DNA of 5,583 bases, from NCBI GenBank assembly GCA_019116185.1, contig DXCD01000059.1, positions 1-5,583 on the forward strand, read 5' to 3'. The DNA is from Candidatus Mediterraneibacter stercorigallinarum. Its GTDB lineage: Bacteria > Bacillota > Clostridia > Lachnospirales > Lachnospiraceae. The notes under the pieces were generated by a model. It did not search any database. It was given only the letters and a program-made list of their open reading frames with translations, and had not been told where the DNA came from. This document shows positions 1 to 5,583 of this stretch, piece by piece. The translations under genes were made by a program, and so were the position numbers. The stretch's first letter is position 1; each line of letters starts with the position of its first letter.

Positions 1-354
1 GTTACGAATGAATCTCAGGTTCATGAAAATTATAAGGATATGATCATCAAGGCAAGGGACATTGATTCAAGGGTCACGGGAAGGTCCACAGGACATCCGG
101 TGAGAGCCCTGAGAAATCAGATGACCAAAGAGTACTTACAGAAAGAGCAGGAGGGCGCTTCTTTTGAAGAACTGGAGCTTCTTACACTGGGGGGATTGAG
201 AAAAGCCGTGGTAGAAGGCGACGTTAAGACAGGAAGCGTAATGGCAGGACAGATCGCAGGCATGGTCAAGGAGAAGATGTCATGCCATGACCTGATCCAG
301 AAGCTGGTGAAAGAAACAGACGATCTGATCGGAGGAAAAGGATTCTATGAGTAA
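1..354 (+). CDS. fabK: Enoyl-[acyl-carrier-protein] reductase II, FMN-dependent (3' part only)
   Basis: The reading frame is open from base 1 and ends at TAA 352-354, giving the last 117 residues of a protein that is usually about 310-320 residues; roughly the first 200, including the catalytic histidine region and most of the FMN barrel, lie outside the window. The fragment matches the FabK C-terminus: a HENYKDMIIKARDID stretch (fragment residues 8-22), a GHPVRALRNQ segment (31-40) and the characteristic GDVKTGSVMAGQIAGMV stretch (73-89). FabK is a cytosolic flavoprotein that reduces trans-2-enoyl-ACP with NAD(P)H, the last step of each elongation cycle, and is structurally unrelated to FabI. 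Its 3' end overlaps fabD by 8 bases, which suggests co-transcription and coupled translation. A 2-nitropropane dioxygenase-like paralogue is the main alternative, but the fab context and the C-terminal signature favour FabK. An internal ATG at 40 is in frame but is not the true start. Confidence 0.93.
   Translation, partial: VTNESQVHENYKDMIIKARDIDSRVTGRSTGHPVRALRNQMTKEYLQKEQEGASFEELELLTLGGLRKAVVEGDVKTGSVMAGQIAGMVKEKMSCHDLIQKLVKETDDLIGGKGFYE
331..335 (+). promoter_or_regulatory. Ribosome binding site of fabD, inside fabK
   Basis: GGAGG lies 11 bases before the fabD ATG at 347, within the last codons of fabK. A second weaker match, AAGGA at 338-342, lies 4 bases from the start. Because the site is inside the upstream coding region, ribosomes finishing fabK pass over it, consistent with translational coupling (inference). 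Confidence 0.7.
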
Positions 355-1267
355 GATTGCATTTATGTTCCCCGGACAGGGAGCGCAGAAAGCCGGGATG
401 GGCAAAGATTTTTATGAGCAGAGTGAAACAGCAAGGAAAGTCATCGACAAGGCGACAGAACTGCTGGATATAGATATGAAAGCATTATGCTTTGAAGAAA
501 ATGAGAAACTGGATCAGACAGAGTACACACAGGCAGCGCTTGTGACCGTCTGTCTGGCAATGGAACATGTGTTGAGAGAGCGCGGGCTGAAAGCCGACGT
601 GACAGCCGGCTTAAGTCTGGGAGAGTACTGTGCCATCGCGTCCGCGGGCGGAATGACAACGGAAGACGCGATCACCACGGTGAGAAAGCGCGGCATCCTC
701 ATGCAGAATGCAGTGCCGGGAGGTAAAGGCTCCATGGCGGCAGTGCTCGGCATGACAGGCGAGGCGATCGAGAAGGTCGTCAATGAGATCGACGGCGTGA
801 CCATCGCCAACTATAACTGCCCCGGGCAGATCGTGATCACGGGCTGGAAGGAGAGCGTGGAAAAGGCCTCCGAGGCTCTGAAAGAAGCAGGCGCGAAGCG
901 TGTTATGCCTCTGAACGTGAGCGGACCGTTCCATTCTCCGATGCTGAAAGAAGCAGGCGAGGAGCTGGGCAGGGTGCTCGAGAATGTAGAACTCTCTCCT
1001 CTTGAGATCCCGTATGTGACAAATGTGACAGCAGAGTATGTGAGAGATATCAGCGAGACAAAGGCGCTTCTCGCAGAGCAGGTGGCATCTTCCGTGCGCT
1101 GGCAGCAGAGCGTGGAAAACATGATCGCAGACGGCGTGGACACATTCGTTGAGATCGGGCCGGGCAGGACACTGGCAGGATTCATGCGCAAGATCAGCCG
1201 CGATGTGAAGGTATACAACGTGGGCACATGGGAAGACGTAGATAAGGTGGTAAGTGAATTATGTTAA
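347..1267 (+). CDS. fabD: Malonyl-CoA:ACP transacylase
   Basis: A 306-residue protein of normal family length. It transfers the malonyl group from malonyl-CoA to the phosphopantetheine arm of ACP in the cytosol, supplying the extender unit for FabF. Visible landmarks are the N-terminal FPGQGAQ motif (residues 8-14), the nucleophile elbow GLSLGEY (88-94) with Ser90, Arg115 in the RGILMQ segment, which corresponds to the arginine that holds the malonyl carboxylate, and His196 in GPFHSPML, the partner of Ser90. The late GPGRTL segment (271-276) is also typical. The ATG at 347 starts the protein right at the conserved SKIAFMFPGQG beginning and has a ribosome binding site, so the start is secure. 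The gene overlaps fabK by 8 bases and fabG by 7 bases. A transacylase domain cut from a polyketide synthase is ruled out by the standalone size and the fab neighbours. Confidence 0.97.
   Translation: MSKIAFMFPGQGAQKAGMGKDFYEQSETARKVIDKATELLDIDMKALCFEENEKLDQTEYTQAALVTVCLAMEHVLRERGLKADVTAGLSLGEYCAIASAGGMTTEDAITTVRKRGILMQNAVPGGKGSMAAVLGMTGEAIEKVVNEIDGVTIANYNCPGQIVITGWKESVEKASEALKEAGAKRVMPLNVSGPFHSPMLKEAGEELGRVLENVELSPLEIPYVTNVTAEYVRDISETKALLAEQVASSVRWQQSVENMIADGVDTFVEIGPGRTLAGFMRKISRDVKVYNVGTWEDVDKVVSELC
1244..1250 (+). promoter_or_regulatory. Ribosome binding site of fabG, inside fabD
   Basis: AAGGTGG, one mismatch from AAGGAGG, ends 10 bases before the fabG ATG at 1261. It lies in the last codons of fabD, whose stop codon is 4 bases downstream of the first base of fabG. 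Confidence 0.6.
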
Positions 1268-2001
1268 AAGGAAAAGTTGCAGTAGTAACAGGCGCTTCCC
1301 GTGGAATCGGAAGAGCAGTGGCGATCAGGCTGGCTTCCGAAGGCGCGGCGGTAGTGATCAATTACAACGGATCAAAAGACCGGGCTGAGGAAGTGAAAAA
1401 GGAGATCGAGGCTGCAGGCGGAAAAGCGGAGATCAAACAGTGCAATGTATCGGATTATACTGCATGTGAAGAAATGTTTAAAGAGATCATCGCTGAATTC
1501 GGAAGCGTTGATATTCTCGTAAATAACGCCGGAATCACAAGAGACGGGCTGCTGATGAAAATGTCTGAGGAAGACTACGACGCAGTTCTGGATACGAACC
1601 TGAAGGGAACATTTAACTGCATCCGTTTCGTGGCAAGGCAGATGATCAAGCAGAGGGGCGGACGCATCATTAATATGTCTTCCGTTTCCGGCGTCCTTGG
1701 AAATGCAGGGCAGGCAAATTATTCTGCGTCCAAGGCAGGAGTGATCGGGCTGACAAAGTCTGCGGCAAGAGAGCTTGCAAGCCGCGGTGTCACAGTGAAT
1801 GCCGTGGCGCCCGGGTTCATCAATACAGAGATGACAGAGGTATTGTCCGATAAAGTGAAGGAAGGCGCTGTGGCGCAGATCCCGCTGGGAAGATTTGGAG
1901 AGACAGAAGATATCGCGAATGCAGTGGCATTTCTGGCATCGGATGAGGCGCGGTATATTACCGGGCAGGTGCTGAATGTGGACGGCGGAATGGCGATGTA
2001 G
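1261..2001 (+). CDS. fabG: 3-oxoacyl-[acyl-carrier-protein] reductase
   Basis: A 246-residue short-chain dehydrogenase/reductase, normal for FabG. It reduces 3-ketoacyl-ACP to 3-hydroxyacyl-ACP with NADPH, the first reduction of the elongation cycle. Seen in order: the Rossmann glycine motif TGASRGIG (residues 10-17), NNAG (88-91), and the catalytic set Asn113, Ser141, Tyr154 and Lys158 (in QANYSASK). Then come APGFINTEM (183-191) and a C-terminal VDGGMAM. Arg132 and Arg175 sit where the ACP-docking arginines of E. coli FabG (129 and 172) fall. The start at 1261 opens directly at the conserved LKGKVAVVTG beginning and overlaps the fabD stop region by 7 bases. Acetoacetyl-CoA reductase (PhaB) is a close relative, but the position between fabD and fabF argues for FabG. 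Cytosolic and normally tetrameric (family knowledge). Confidence 0.97.
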   Translation: MLKGKVAVVTGASRGIGRAVAIRLASEGAAVVINYNGSKDRAEEVKKEIEAAGGKAEIKQCNVSDYTACEEMFKEIIAEFGSVDILVNNAGITRDGLLMKMSEEDYDAVLDTNLKGTFNCIRFVARQMIKQRGGRIINMSSVSGVLGNAGQANYSASKAGVIGLTKSAARELASRGVTVNAVAPGFINTEMTEVLSDKVKEGAVAQIPLGRFGETEDIANAVAFLASDEARYITGQVLNVDGGMAM

Positions 2002-2005
2002 GAGG
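2000..2005 (+). promoter_or_regulatory. Ribosome binding site of fabF, overlapping the fabG stop
   Basis: AGGAGG is a perfect consensus site, 8 bases before the fabF ATG at 2014. Its first two bases are part of the fabG stop codon TAG (1999-2001), so the stop and the site are merged, a common device for tight coupling of neighbouring genes. Confidence 0.85.
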
Positions 2006-2013
2006 ATTGGATT

Positions 2014-3252
2014 ATGAAGAGAAGAGTTGTTGTGACTGGTCTGGGGGCTGTAACGCCGATCGGGAATACGGTGGATGAGTTCTGGGCCGGTATCAGGGAA
2101 GGTAAGGTCGGGATCGGACCGATCACGAAGTTTGACGCGTCTGATTTTAAGGTGCAGATCGCGGCTGAGGTGAAGGATTTTGTAGCGAAGGAGCGCATGG
2201 ATTTTAAAGCGGCGAAGAGGATGGAACTGTTTTCACAGTACGCGGTTGCCGCGGCTAAGGAAGCGTTCGAGGATGCGGGAATGGATATGGAGAAGGAAGA
2301 TCCGTACCGCGTGGGCGTGATCGTGGGCTCCGGGATCGGCAGCCTGCAGTGTGTGGAGACGAACTATGAGAAGATCCTGACAAAGGGACCGAACAAGGTG
2401 AACCCGCTGATGGTTCCGCTCATGATCTCTAACATGGCGGCCGGGAATATTTCGATCCAGCTGGGCCTGAAGGGAAAATGTACAAATGTAGTGACAGCCT
2501 GTGCGTCCGGTACACACTGTATCGGAGATGCGTTCCGCGCGATCCAGTATGGCGATGCGGATGTAATGGTGGCCGGAGGTACAGAGGCTTCTGTATGCCC
2601 CACAGGCATCGCGGGATTTACGGCGCTGACCGCGCTGTCCACGACCAATGACCCGGAACATGCTTCCCGCCCGTTTGACAAGGACAGAGACGGATTTGTT
2701 CTGGGCGAGGGATCAGGTATCGTTGTCCTGGAAGAACTGGAGCATGCGAAAGCGAGAGGCGCAAAGATCTACGCAGAGCTGGTGGGATACGGCGCGACCG
2801 GAGACGCATACCACATCACTTCGCCGGCAGAGGACGGAGAAGGCGCGGGAATGGCGATGAAATTAGCCATGAAGGAAGCAGGCGTGGCTCCGGAGCAGAT
2901 TGATTATATCAATGCACACGGAACAAGCACCCATCACAACGACCTGTTCGAGACAAAGGCAATCAAATTCGCGCTTGGCGACGCGGCGAAGGATGTTGTA
3001 GTGAATTCTACAAAGTCTATGATCGGACATCTGCTCGGGGCAGCAGGCGGCGTTGAATTTGTTGTTTGTGTAAAGAGTATTGAAGACGGATTTATCCATC
3101 AGACAGTGGGAACAGAGAACGTGGATCCGGAGTGTGACCTGAACTATGCAGTAGGCGCGCCGGTTGAAAAGGACGTGAATTATGTCCTGACCAATTCTCT
3201 CGGGTTCGGCGGACACAATGCGACACTGCTGTTAAAGAGATATGAAGGGTAA
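2014..3252 (+). CDS. fabF: 3-oxoacyl-[acyl-carrier-protein] synthase II
   Basis: A 412-residue elongating ketosynthase, full length for the FabF/KAS II family. It condenses malonyl-ACP with an acyl-ACP by a decarboxylative Claisen reaction, lengthening the chain by two carbons. The thiolase fold begins with RRVVVTGLGAVTPIG (residues 3-17). The active site is Cys163 in TACASGTH, His302 in NAHGTST and His339 in MIGHLLGAAG, the Cys-His-His triad of KAS I/II enzymes; FabH-type enzymes have Cys-His-Asn instead. Lys334 in NSTKSMIGH and the GFGGHN loop (397-402), which forms part of the acyl gate, are also in place. The residues after HGTST are HHND, where related enzymes carry other residues. fabF sits 12 bases after fabG and 12 bases before accB. 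No FabB or second ketosynthase is visible, so this may be the main elongation enzyme (inference). Confidence 0.97.
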   Translation: MKRRVVVTGLGAVTPIGNTVDEFWAGIREGKVGIGPITKFDASDFKVQIAAEVKDFVAKERMDFKAAKRMELFSQYAVAAAKEAFEDAGMDMEKEDPYRVGVIVGSGIGSLQCVETNYEKILTKGPNKVNPLMVPLMISNMAAGNISIQLGLKGKCTNVVTACASGTHCIGDAFRAIQYGDADVMVAGGTEASVCPTGIAGFTALTALSTTNDPEHASRPFDKDRDGFVLGEGSGIVVLEELEHAKARGAKIYAELVGYGATGDAYHITSPAEDGEGAGMAMKLAMKEAGVAPEQIDYINAHGTSTHHNDLFETKAIKFALGDAAKDVVVNSTKSMIGHLLGAAGGVEFVVCVKSIEDGFIHQTVGTENVDPECDLNYAVGAPVEKDVNYVLTNSLGFGGHNATLLLKRYEG

Positions 3253-3258
3253 GAGGTG
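3253..3258 (+). promoter_or_regulatory. Ribosome binding site that sets the accB start at 3265
   Basis: GAGGTG is a perfect six-base match to the anti-Shine-Dalgarno complement and lies 6 bases before ATG 3265. It begins immediately after the fabF stop. A GTG at 3256 in the same frame could in principle start translation, but it is inside this site and would then have only a weak purine stretch in front of it (around 3244-3249). Confidence 0.75.
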
Positions 3259-3264
3259 TACAGG

Positions 3265-3732
3265 ATGAAAATAGAACAGGTATTAGAACTGGTTAAAGCT
3301 GTTTCAGATTCAACTCTTACGGAGTTCAAATATGAAGAGGACGGCGTAAAACTTTCCCTTAAGAAAGCAGGCGATAAGATCGTGCAGGTACAGGCTCCGG
3401 CGGCTCCGCTGGCAGCGCCGGTGATCGCGCCGTCAGCGATGCCTGCGGCTTCGGTCCCGGCAGCACCGGTAACCGGCATTCAGGCAGCGGCTCCGGCAGG
3501 AAATATCGTGAAGTCTCCGCTCGTGGGTACTTTTTATGCAGCTCCGGCTGAGGACGCAGAGCCATTTGTTAAAGTGGGCGACAGCGTGAAGGAAGGCCAG
3601 GTGCTTGCCATTGTTGAGGCGATGAAGCTGATGAATGAGATCGAGAGCGATTTTGCTGGCACAGTGACAGAGATCCTTGTTGAGAACGGCGAGGCAGTAG
3701 AGTACGGACAGCCGCTCTTTGTTATAAGCTAG
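3265..3732 (+). CDS. accB: Biotin carboxyl carrier protein of acetyl-CoA carboxylase
   Basis: 155 residues from ATG 3265; an in-frame GTG at 3256 would add three residues, but the GAGGTG site favours the ATG, which gives the usual MKIEQVLELVKAV beginning. AccB carries the biotin that AccC carboxylates and that the AccA/AccD carboxyltransferase discharges onto acetyl-CoA to make malonyl-CoA. Three parts are visible: an N-terminal domain (about 1-38), a flexible Ala/Pro-rich linker (about 43-78), and a C-terminal biotinyl domain (about 80-155) starting at VKSPLVGTFYAAPAEDA. The biotin attachment site is Lys121 in VEAMKLMNEIE, to be modified by a biotin protein ligase encoded elsewhere. The linker DNA is GC-rich and repetitive, with GCTCCGG-like units, as expected for Ala-Pro coding. 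A decarboxylase biotin subunit would have a similar C-terminus, but the N-terminal domain, the linker and the fab/accC context support AccB. Confidence 0.96.
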   Translation: MKIEQVLELVKAVSDSTLTEFKYEEDGVKLSLKKAGDKIVQVQAPAAPLAAPVIAPSAMPAASVPAAPVTGIQAAAPAGNIVKSPLVGTFYAAPAEDAEPFVKVGDSVKEGQVLAIVEAMKLMNEIESDFAGTVTEILVENGEAVEYGQPLFVIS

Positions 3733-3733
3733 T

Positions 3734-3777
3734 CCGCACATGCGGCGCGCGTCAGGATGCCCGCGCAGACGGGCCTG
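3734..3777 (+). repeat. GC-rich inverted repeats in the accB-fabZ gap
   Basis: The gap between accB and fabZ holds 44 bases with 34 G or C. Three stems can be drawn. The first is CCGCA 3734-3738 with TGCGG 3741-3745; its 2-base loop would probably open to 4 bases. The second is GCGCG 3747-3751 with CGCGC 3762-3766. The third is GCCCG 3759-3763 with CGGGC 3770-3774, which can be extended by CAG 3753-3755 with CTG 3775-3777 across a 3-base bulge. The second and third share bases 3762-3763 and so exclude each other. No run of T follows, so this does not look like a normal intrinsic terminator. It could be an mRNA processing or stability element, a weak attenuator, or a remnant of a dispersed repeat; the sequence alone does not decide. 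Confidence 0.5.
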
Positions 3778-3796
3778 CAGTTGAACAGAGAAATAG

Positions 3797-3803
3797 AAAG
3801 GTG
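3797..3803 (+). promoter_or_regulatory. Ribosome binding site that sets the fabZ start at 3813
   Basis: AAAGGTG ends 9 bases before ATG 3813. The in-frame GTG at 3801 is part of this site and has no comparable purine-rich site of its own, so the ATG is preferred. Confidence 0.65.
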
Positions 3804-3812
3804 CATGGAATT

Positions 3813-4244
3813 ATGAATAGTTTAAATGTTGAACAGATTCAGGAGATCATCCCCCACAGACATCCGTTCCTTCTGATCGATAAGATCGAAGACTATGTGC
3901 CCGGGGAATATGCAGTCGGATATAAAGCAGTGACATACCGCGAAGATTTCTTCAAAGGACATTTCCCGCAGAAGGCAGTGATGCCGGGCGTGCTGATCCT
4001 TGAGGCGCTGGCTCAGACCGGAGCAGTGGCAATCCTCAGCATGCCGGAGAATAAAGGGAAGATCGCATTTTTTGGGGGTGTTCAGAAGTGCCGCTTTAAA
4101 GGAATGGTATTTCCGGGAGACACACTGAAACTGGAAACAAAGATCATTAAGAGCAAGGGACCGGTCGGAGTCGGACAGGCGACAGCTTATGTGGACGGCA
4201 AGGTAGTTGTCAGCGCGGAGCTGACATTTATGGTAGGAGAGTAG
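3813..4244 (+). CDS. fabZ: 3-hydroxyacyl-[acyl-carrier-protein] dehydratase
   Basis: 143 residues from ATG 3813, the usual FabZ length; starting at the in-frame GTG 3801 would add four residues with poor support. FabZ removes water from 3-hydroxyacyl-ACP to give trans-2-enoyl-ACP, the substrate of FabK. It is a small hot-dog fold protein, normally a hexamer (family knowledge). Motifs seen: IIPHRHPFLLID (residues 12-23), the catalytic His50 in FKGHFP, and Glu64 in the LILEALAQ helix (61-68), followed by FFGGVQKCRFKG (86-97) and PGD (101-103). An Asp in place of Glu64 would suggest a FabA-type isomerase, so the Glu favours FabZ, though some Gram-positive FabZ-like proteins (FabN) also isomerise and cannot be told apart by motif. 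It lies between accB and accC, separated from accB by an 80-base structured gap and from accC by 7 bases. Confidence 0.96.
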   Translation: MNSLNVEQIQEIIPHRHPFLLIDKIEDYVPGEYAVGYKAVTYREDFFKGHFPQKAVMPGVLILEALAQTGAVAILSMPENKGKIAFFGGVQKCRFKGMVFPGDTLKLETKIIKSKGPVGVGQATAYVDGKVVVSAELTFMVGE

Positions 4245-4251
4245 CATAGAA

Positions 4252-5583
4252 ATGATTGGAAAAGTATTGATCGCAAACCGCGGGGAGATCGCTGTCAGGA
4301 TCATACGCGCGTGCCGCGAGATGGGGATAGAGACAGTCGCCGTGTATTCAGAGGCAGACAGGGAAGCGCTTCATACACAGCTTGCGGACGAAGCAGTCTG
4401 CATCGGACCTGCGCCATCTTCTGAGAGTTATCTGAACATGCAGAATATCATCAGCGCAACACTGATATCAGGGGCAGACGCGATCCATCCGGGATTTGGC
4501 TTTTTGTCGGAGAACAGTAAGTTCGCAGAATTGTGCGAGCAGTGTAATATTACATTTATCGGACCAAAATCAGAGGTCATTCAGAGCCTGGGAAATAAGT
4601 CAGAGGCAAGAAATACGATGATCAATGCAGGCGTTCCGGTTATACCGGGAAGCAAAGAGCCGATTTTTGACGCAGAGACCGGAGCGCAGATCGCCGACGA
4701 GATCGGGTATCCGGTGATCGTGAAGGCAGCGCTCGGAGGCGGCGGTAAAGGAATGCGCGTGGCGGAGACGCCGGAAGAATTTGCCAACAGCTTTAACACA
4801 GCGCAGAAGGAAGCTCAGATGGCGTTCGGGGACAACACGATGTACATTGAACATTTTGTGCAGCATCCCCGGCATATCGAGTTCCAGATCCTTGCGGACG
4901 AGCACGGCAATGTGATCCATTTAGGAGAGCGTGACTGCTCCATCCAGAGAAACCACCAGAAAATGATCGAGGAATCCCCGTCCATGGCGCTGACCCCGGA
5001 GCTCCGTCAGAAGATGGGAGAGGCTGCCGTGAAGGCGGCAAAAGCGGCTCATTACACCAATGCCGGGACAATTGAATTCCTGCTGGAAAAGAACGGGAAT
5101 TTCTATTTCATGGAGATGAATACCAGGATCCAGGTAGAGCATCCGGTGACGGAATGGGTCACTGGGATTGACCTGATCAAAGAGCAGATCCGGATCGCGG
5201 ACGGGCAGCCTTTAAGTTATAAACAGGAAGACGTCCATATTACAGGACATGCCATTGAGTGCAGGATCAATGCGGAGAATCCGGCAAAGAATTTCCGCCC
5301 CTCACCTGGAACGATCACAGATATGTACCTTCCGGGAGGTAAGGGAGTGCGGATTGACGCTGCGATTTACAGCGGCTATACAGTGCCGCCCTACTATGAT
5401 TCTATGCTGGCGAAGCTGATCGTACATGCAAAGAACCGGAGCGAAGCGATCAAAAAGATGCGCAGCGCTTTAGGGGAAGTGATCATTGAAGGGATTGACA
5501 CGAACGTGGATTATCAGTATGAGATCCTGAACCATCCGGACTTTATAAACGGGAATATTGATATTGAGTTTATTGAGAATATG
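4252..5583 (+). CDS. accC: Acetyl-CoA carboxylase, biotin carboxylase subunit (3' end cut by window)
   Basis: The frame is open from ATG 4252 through the last base, 444 codons with no stop; the family is usually about 445-455 residues, so only the extreme C-terminus is probably missing. AccC carboxylates the biotin on AccB using ATP and bicarbonate. In order: the N-terminal MIGKVLIANRGEIAVRIIRA segment of the biotin carboxylase domain, HPGFGFLSEN (residues 79-88), the ATP-grasp glycine loop LGGGGKGM (161-168) with Lys158 before it, and RDCSIQRNHQK (227-237). Next are metal-binding Glu275 and Glu288 with EMNTRIQVEHP (288-298), containing Asn290, Arg292 and Glu296, and Arg338 in ECRINAENP. Several of these fall at the same numbers as in E. 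coli AccC. Pyruvate or propionyl-CoA carboxylase shares this domain, but the separate short AccB and the fab genes point to acetyl-CoA carboxylase. AGGAG at 4235-4239, inside fabZ, lies 12 bases before the start. Confidence 0.96.
   Translation, partial: MIGKVLIANRGEIAVRIIRACREMGIETVAVYSEADREALHTQLADEAVCIGPAPSSESYLNMQNIISATLISGADAIHPGFGFLSENSKFAELCEQCNITFIGPKSEVIQSLGNKSEARNTMINAGVPVIPGSKEPIFDAETGAQIADEIGYPVIVKAALGGGGKGMRVAETPEEFANSFNTAQKEAQMAFGDNTMYIEHFVQHPRHIEFQILADEHGNVIHLGERDCSIQRNHQKMIEESPSMALTPELRQKMGEAAVKAAKAAHYTNAGTIEFLLEKNGNFYFMEMNTRIQVEHPVTEWVTGIDLIKEQIRIADGQPLSYKQEDVHITGHAIECRINAENPAKNFRPSPGTITDMYLPGGKGVRIDAAIYSGYTVPPYYDSMLAKLIVHAKNRSEAIKKMRSALGEVIIEGIDTNVDYQYEILNHPDFINGNIDIEFIENM

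Noticed and set aside
441..1227. Several minus-strand open frames across fabD (441-659, 514-810, 611-934, 811-1227).
   Set aside because: They lie opposite a well-supported gene, overlap one another, and have no recognisable domains. They are shadows of fabD.
2648..2860. A 70-codon plus-strand frame inside fabF.
   Set aside because: It is an out-of-frame read through conserved fabF sequence, with no similarity I recognise.
3385..3500. GCTCCGG-like direct repeats inside accB, considered as a possible repeat element or recombination site.
   Set aside because: They are explained by the Ala/Pro-rich linker of AccB, which is low in complexity in this family.
3759..3777. An intrinsic terminator after accB.
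   Set aside because: The stem is GC-rich, but no run of T follows it; the next bases are mixed. Termination here would also cut off fabZ and accC, which belong to the same pathway.
3740..3784. A 14-codon Arg-rich reading frame (ATG 3740 to TGA 3782-3784) in the accB-fabZ gap that could act as a leader peptide.
   Set aside because: There is no ribosome binding site in front of it, and its composition simply follows the GC-rich palindromes. Nothing supports translation.
3781..3814. A possible internal promoter before fabZ, with TTGAAC at 3781-3786 resembling a -35 box.
   Set aside because: No acceptable -10 box lies 16-18 bases downstream; the nearest AT-rich hexamer is about 22 bases away and overlaps the fabZ start.
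3822..4304. A 160-codon minus-strand frame covering all of fabZ and the start of accC.
   Set aside because: It is antisense to two conserved genes with intact motifs, and I see no known domain or ribosome binding site for it.
1..5583. A new defence, mobile or biosynthetic system hidden in the window.
   Set aside because: Every stretch is taken up by conserved fatty acid synthesis genes with complete motifs; the only non-coding gap of note is 80 bases. I found nothing to support a novel system.

Overview
This window is a compact, single-strand piece of a type II (dissociated) fatty acid synthesis operon from a Gram-positive, Clostridia-type bacterium. The order is fabK (3' part) - fabD - fabG - fabF - accB - fabZ - accC (5' part, almost complete). 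All seven genes read on the + strand. I see no RNA gene, mobile element, CRISPR array or foreign insert. An FMN-type enoyl reductase (FabK) instead of FabI, accB and accC placed among fab genes with fabZ between them, strong AGGAGG-type ribosome binding sites and roughly balanced GC content all point to a Lachnospiraceae-like (Clostridium cluster XIVa) gut anaerobe. The genus cannot be fixed from this stretch, and the assignment rests on recalled gene order and protein style, not on a search.

Layout: 1-354 is the C-terminal third of FabK. fabD (347-1267) overlaps fabK by 8 bases, and fabG (1261-2001) overlaps fabD by 7 bases. fabF (2014-3252) follows after 12 bases, with its ribosome binding site overlapping the fabG stop codon. 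accB (3265-3732) follows after another 12 bases. Next comes the only real gap, 80 bases at 3733-3812, which holds GC-rich inverted repeats. fabZ (3813-4244) is followed after 7 bases by accC (4252 onward), which is still open at the window edge after 444 codons, close to the full length of the family. No stretch of 300 bases lacks a gene.

How the genes work together: AccB carries biotin, which AccC carboxylates using ATP and bicarbonate. With the carboxyltransferase subunits AccA and AccD (not in this window, expected just downstream) they make malonyl-CoA. FabD moves the malonyl group to acyl carrier protein (ACP). FabF condenses it with a growing acyl-ACP, FabG reduces the 3-keto group, FabZ dehydrates, and FabK reduces the enoyl double bond to close the cycle. 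The window therefore encodes a full elongation cycle plus half of acetyl-CoA carboxylase. ACP and FabH are not seen and would be expected upstream.

Every catalytic residue I looked for is present, and nothing looks like a new system. The points most worth a second look are the structured accB-fabZ gap, the choice of start codon for accB and fabZ, and the use of FabK.
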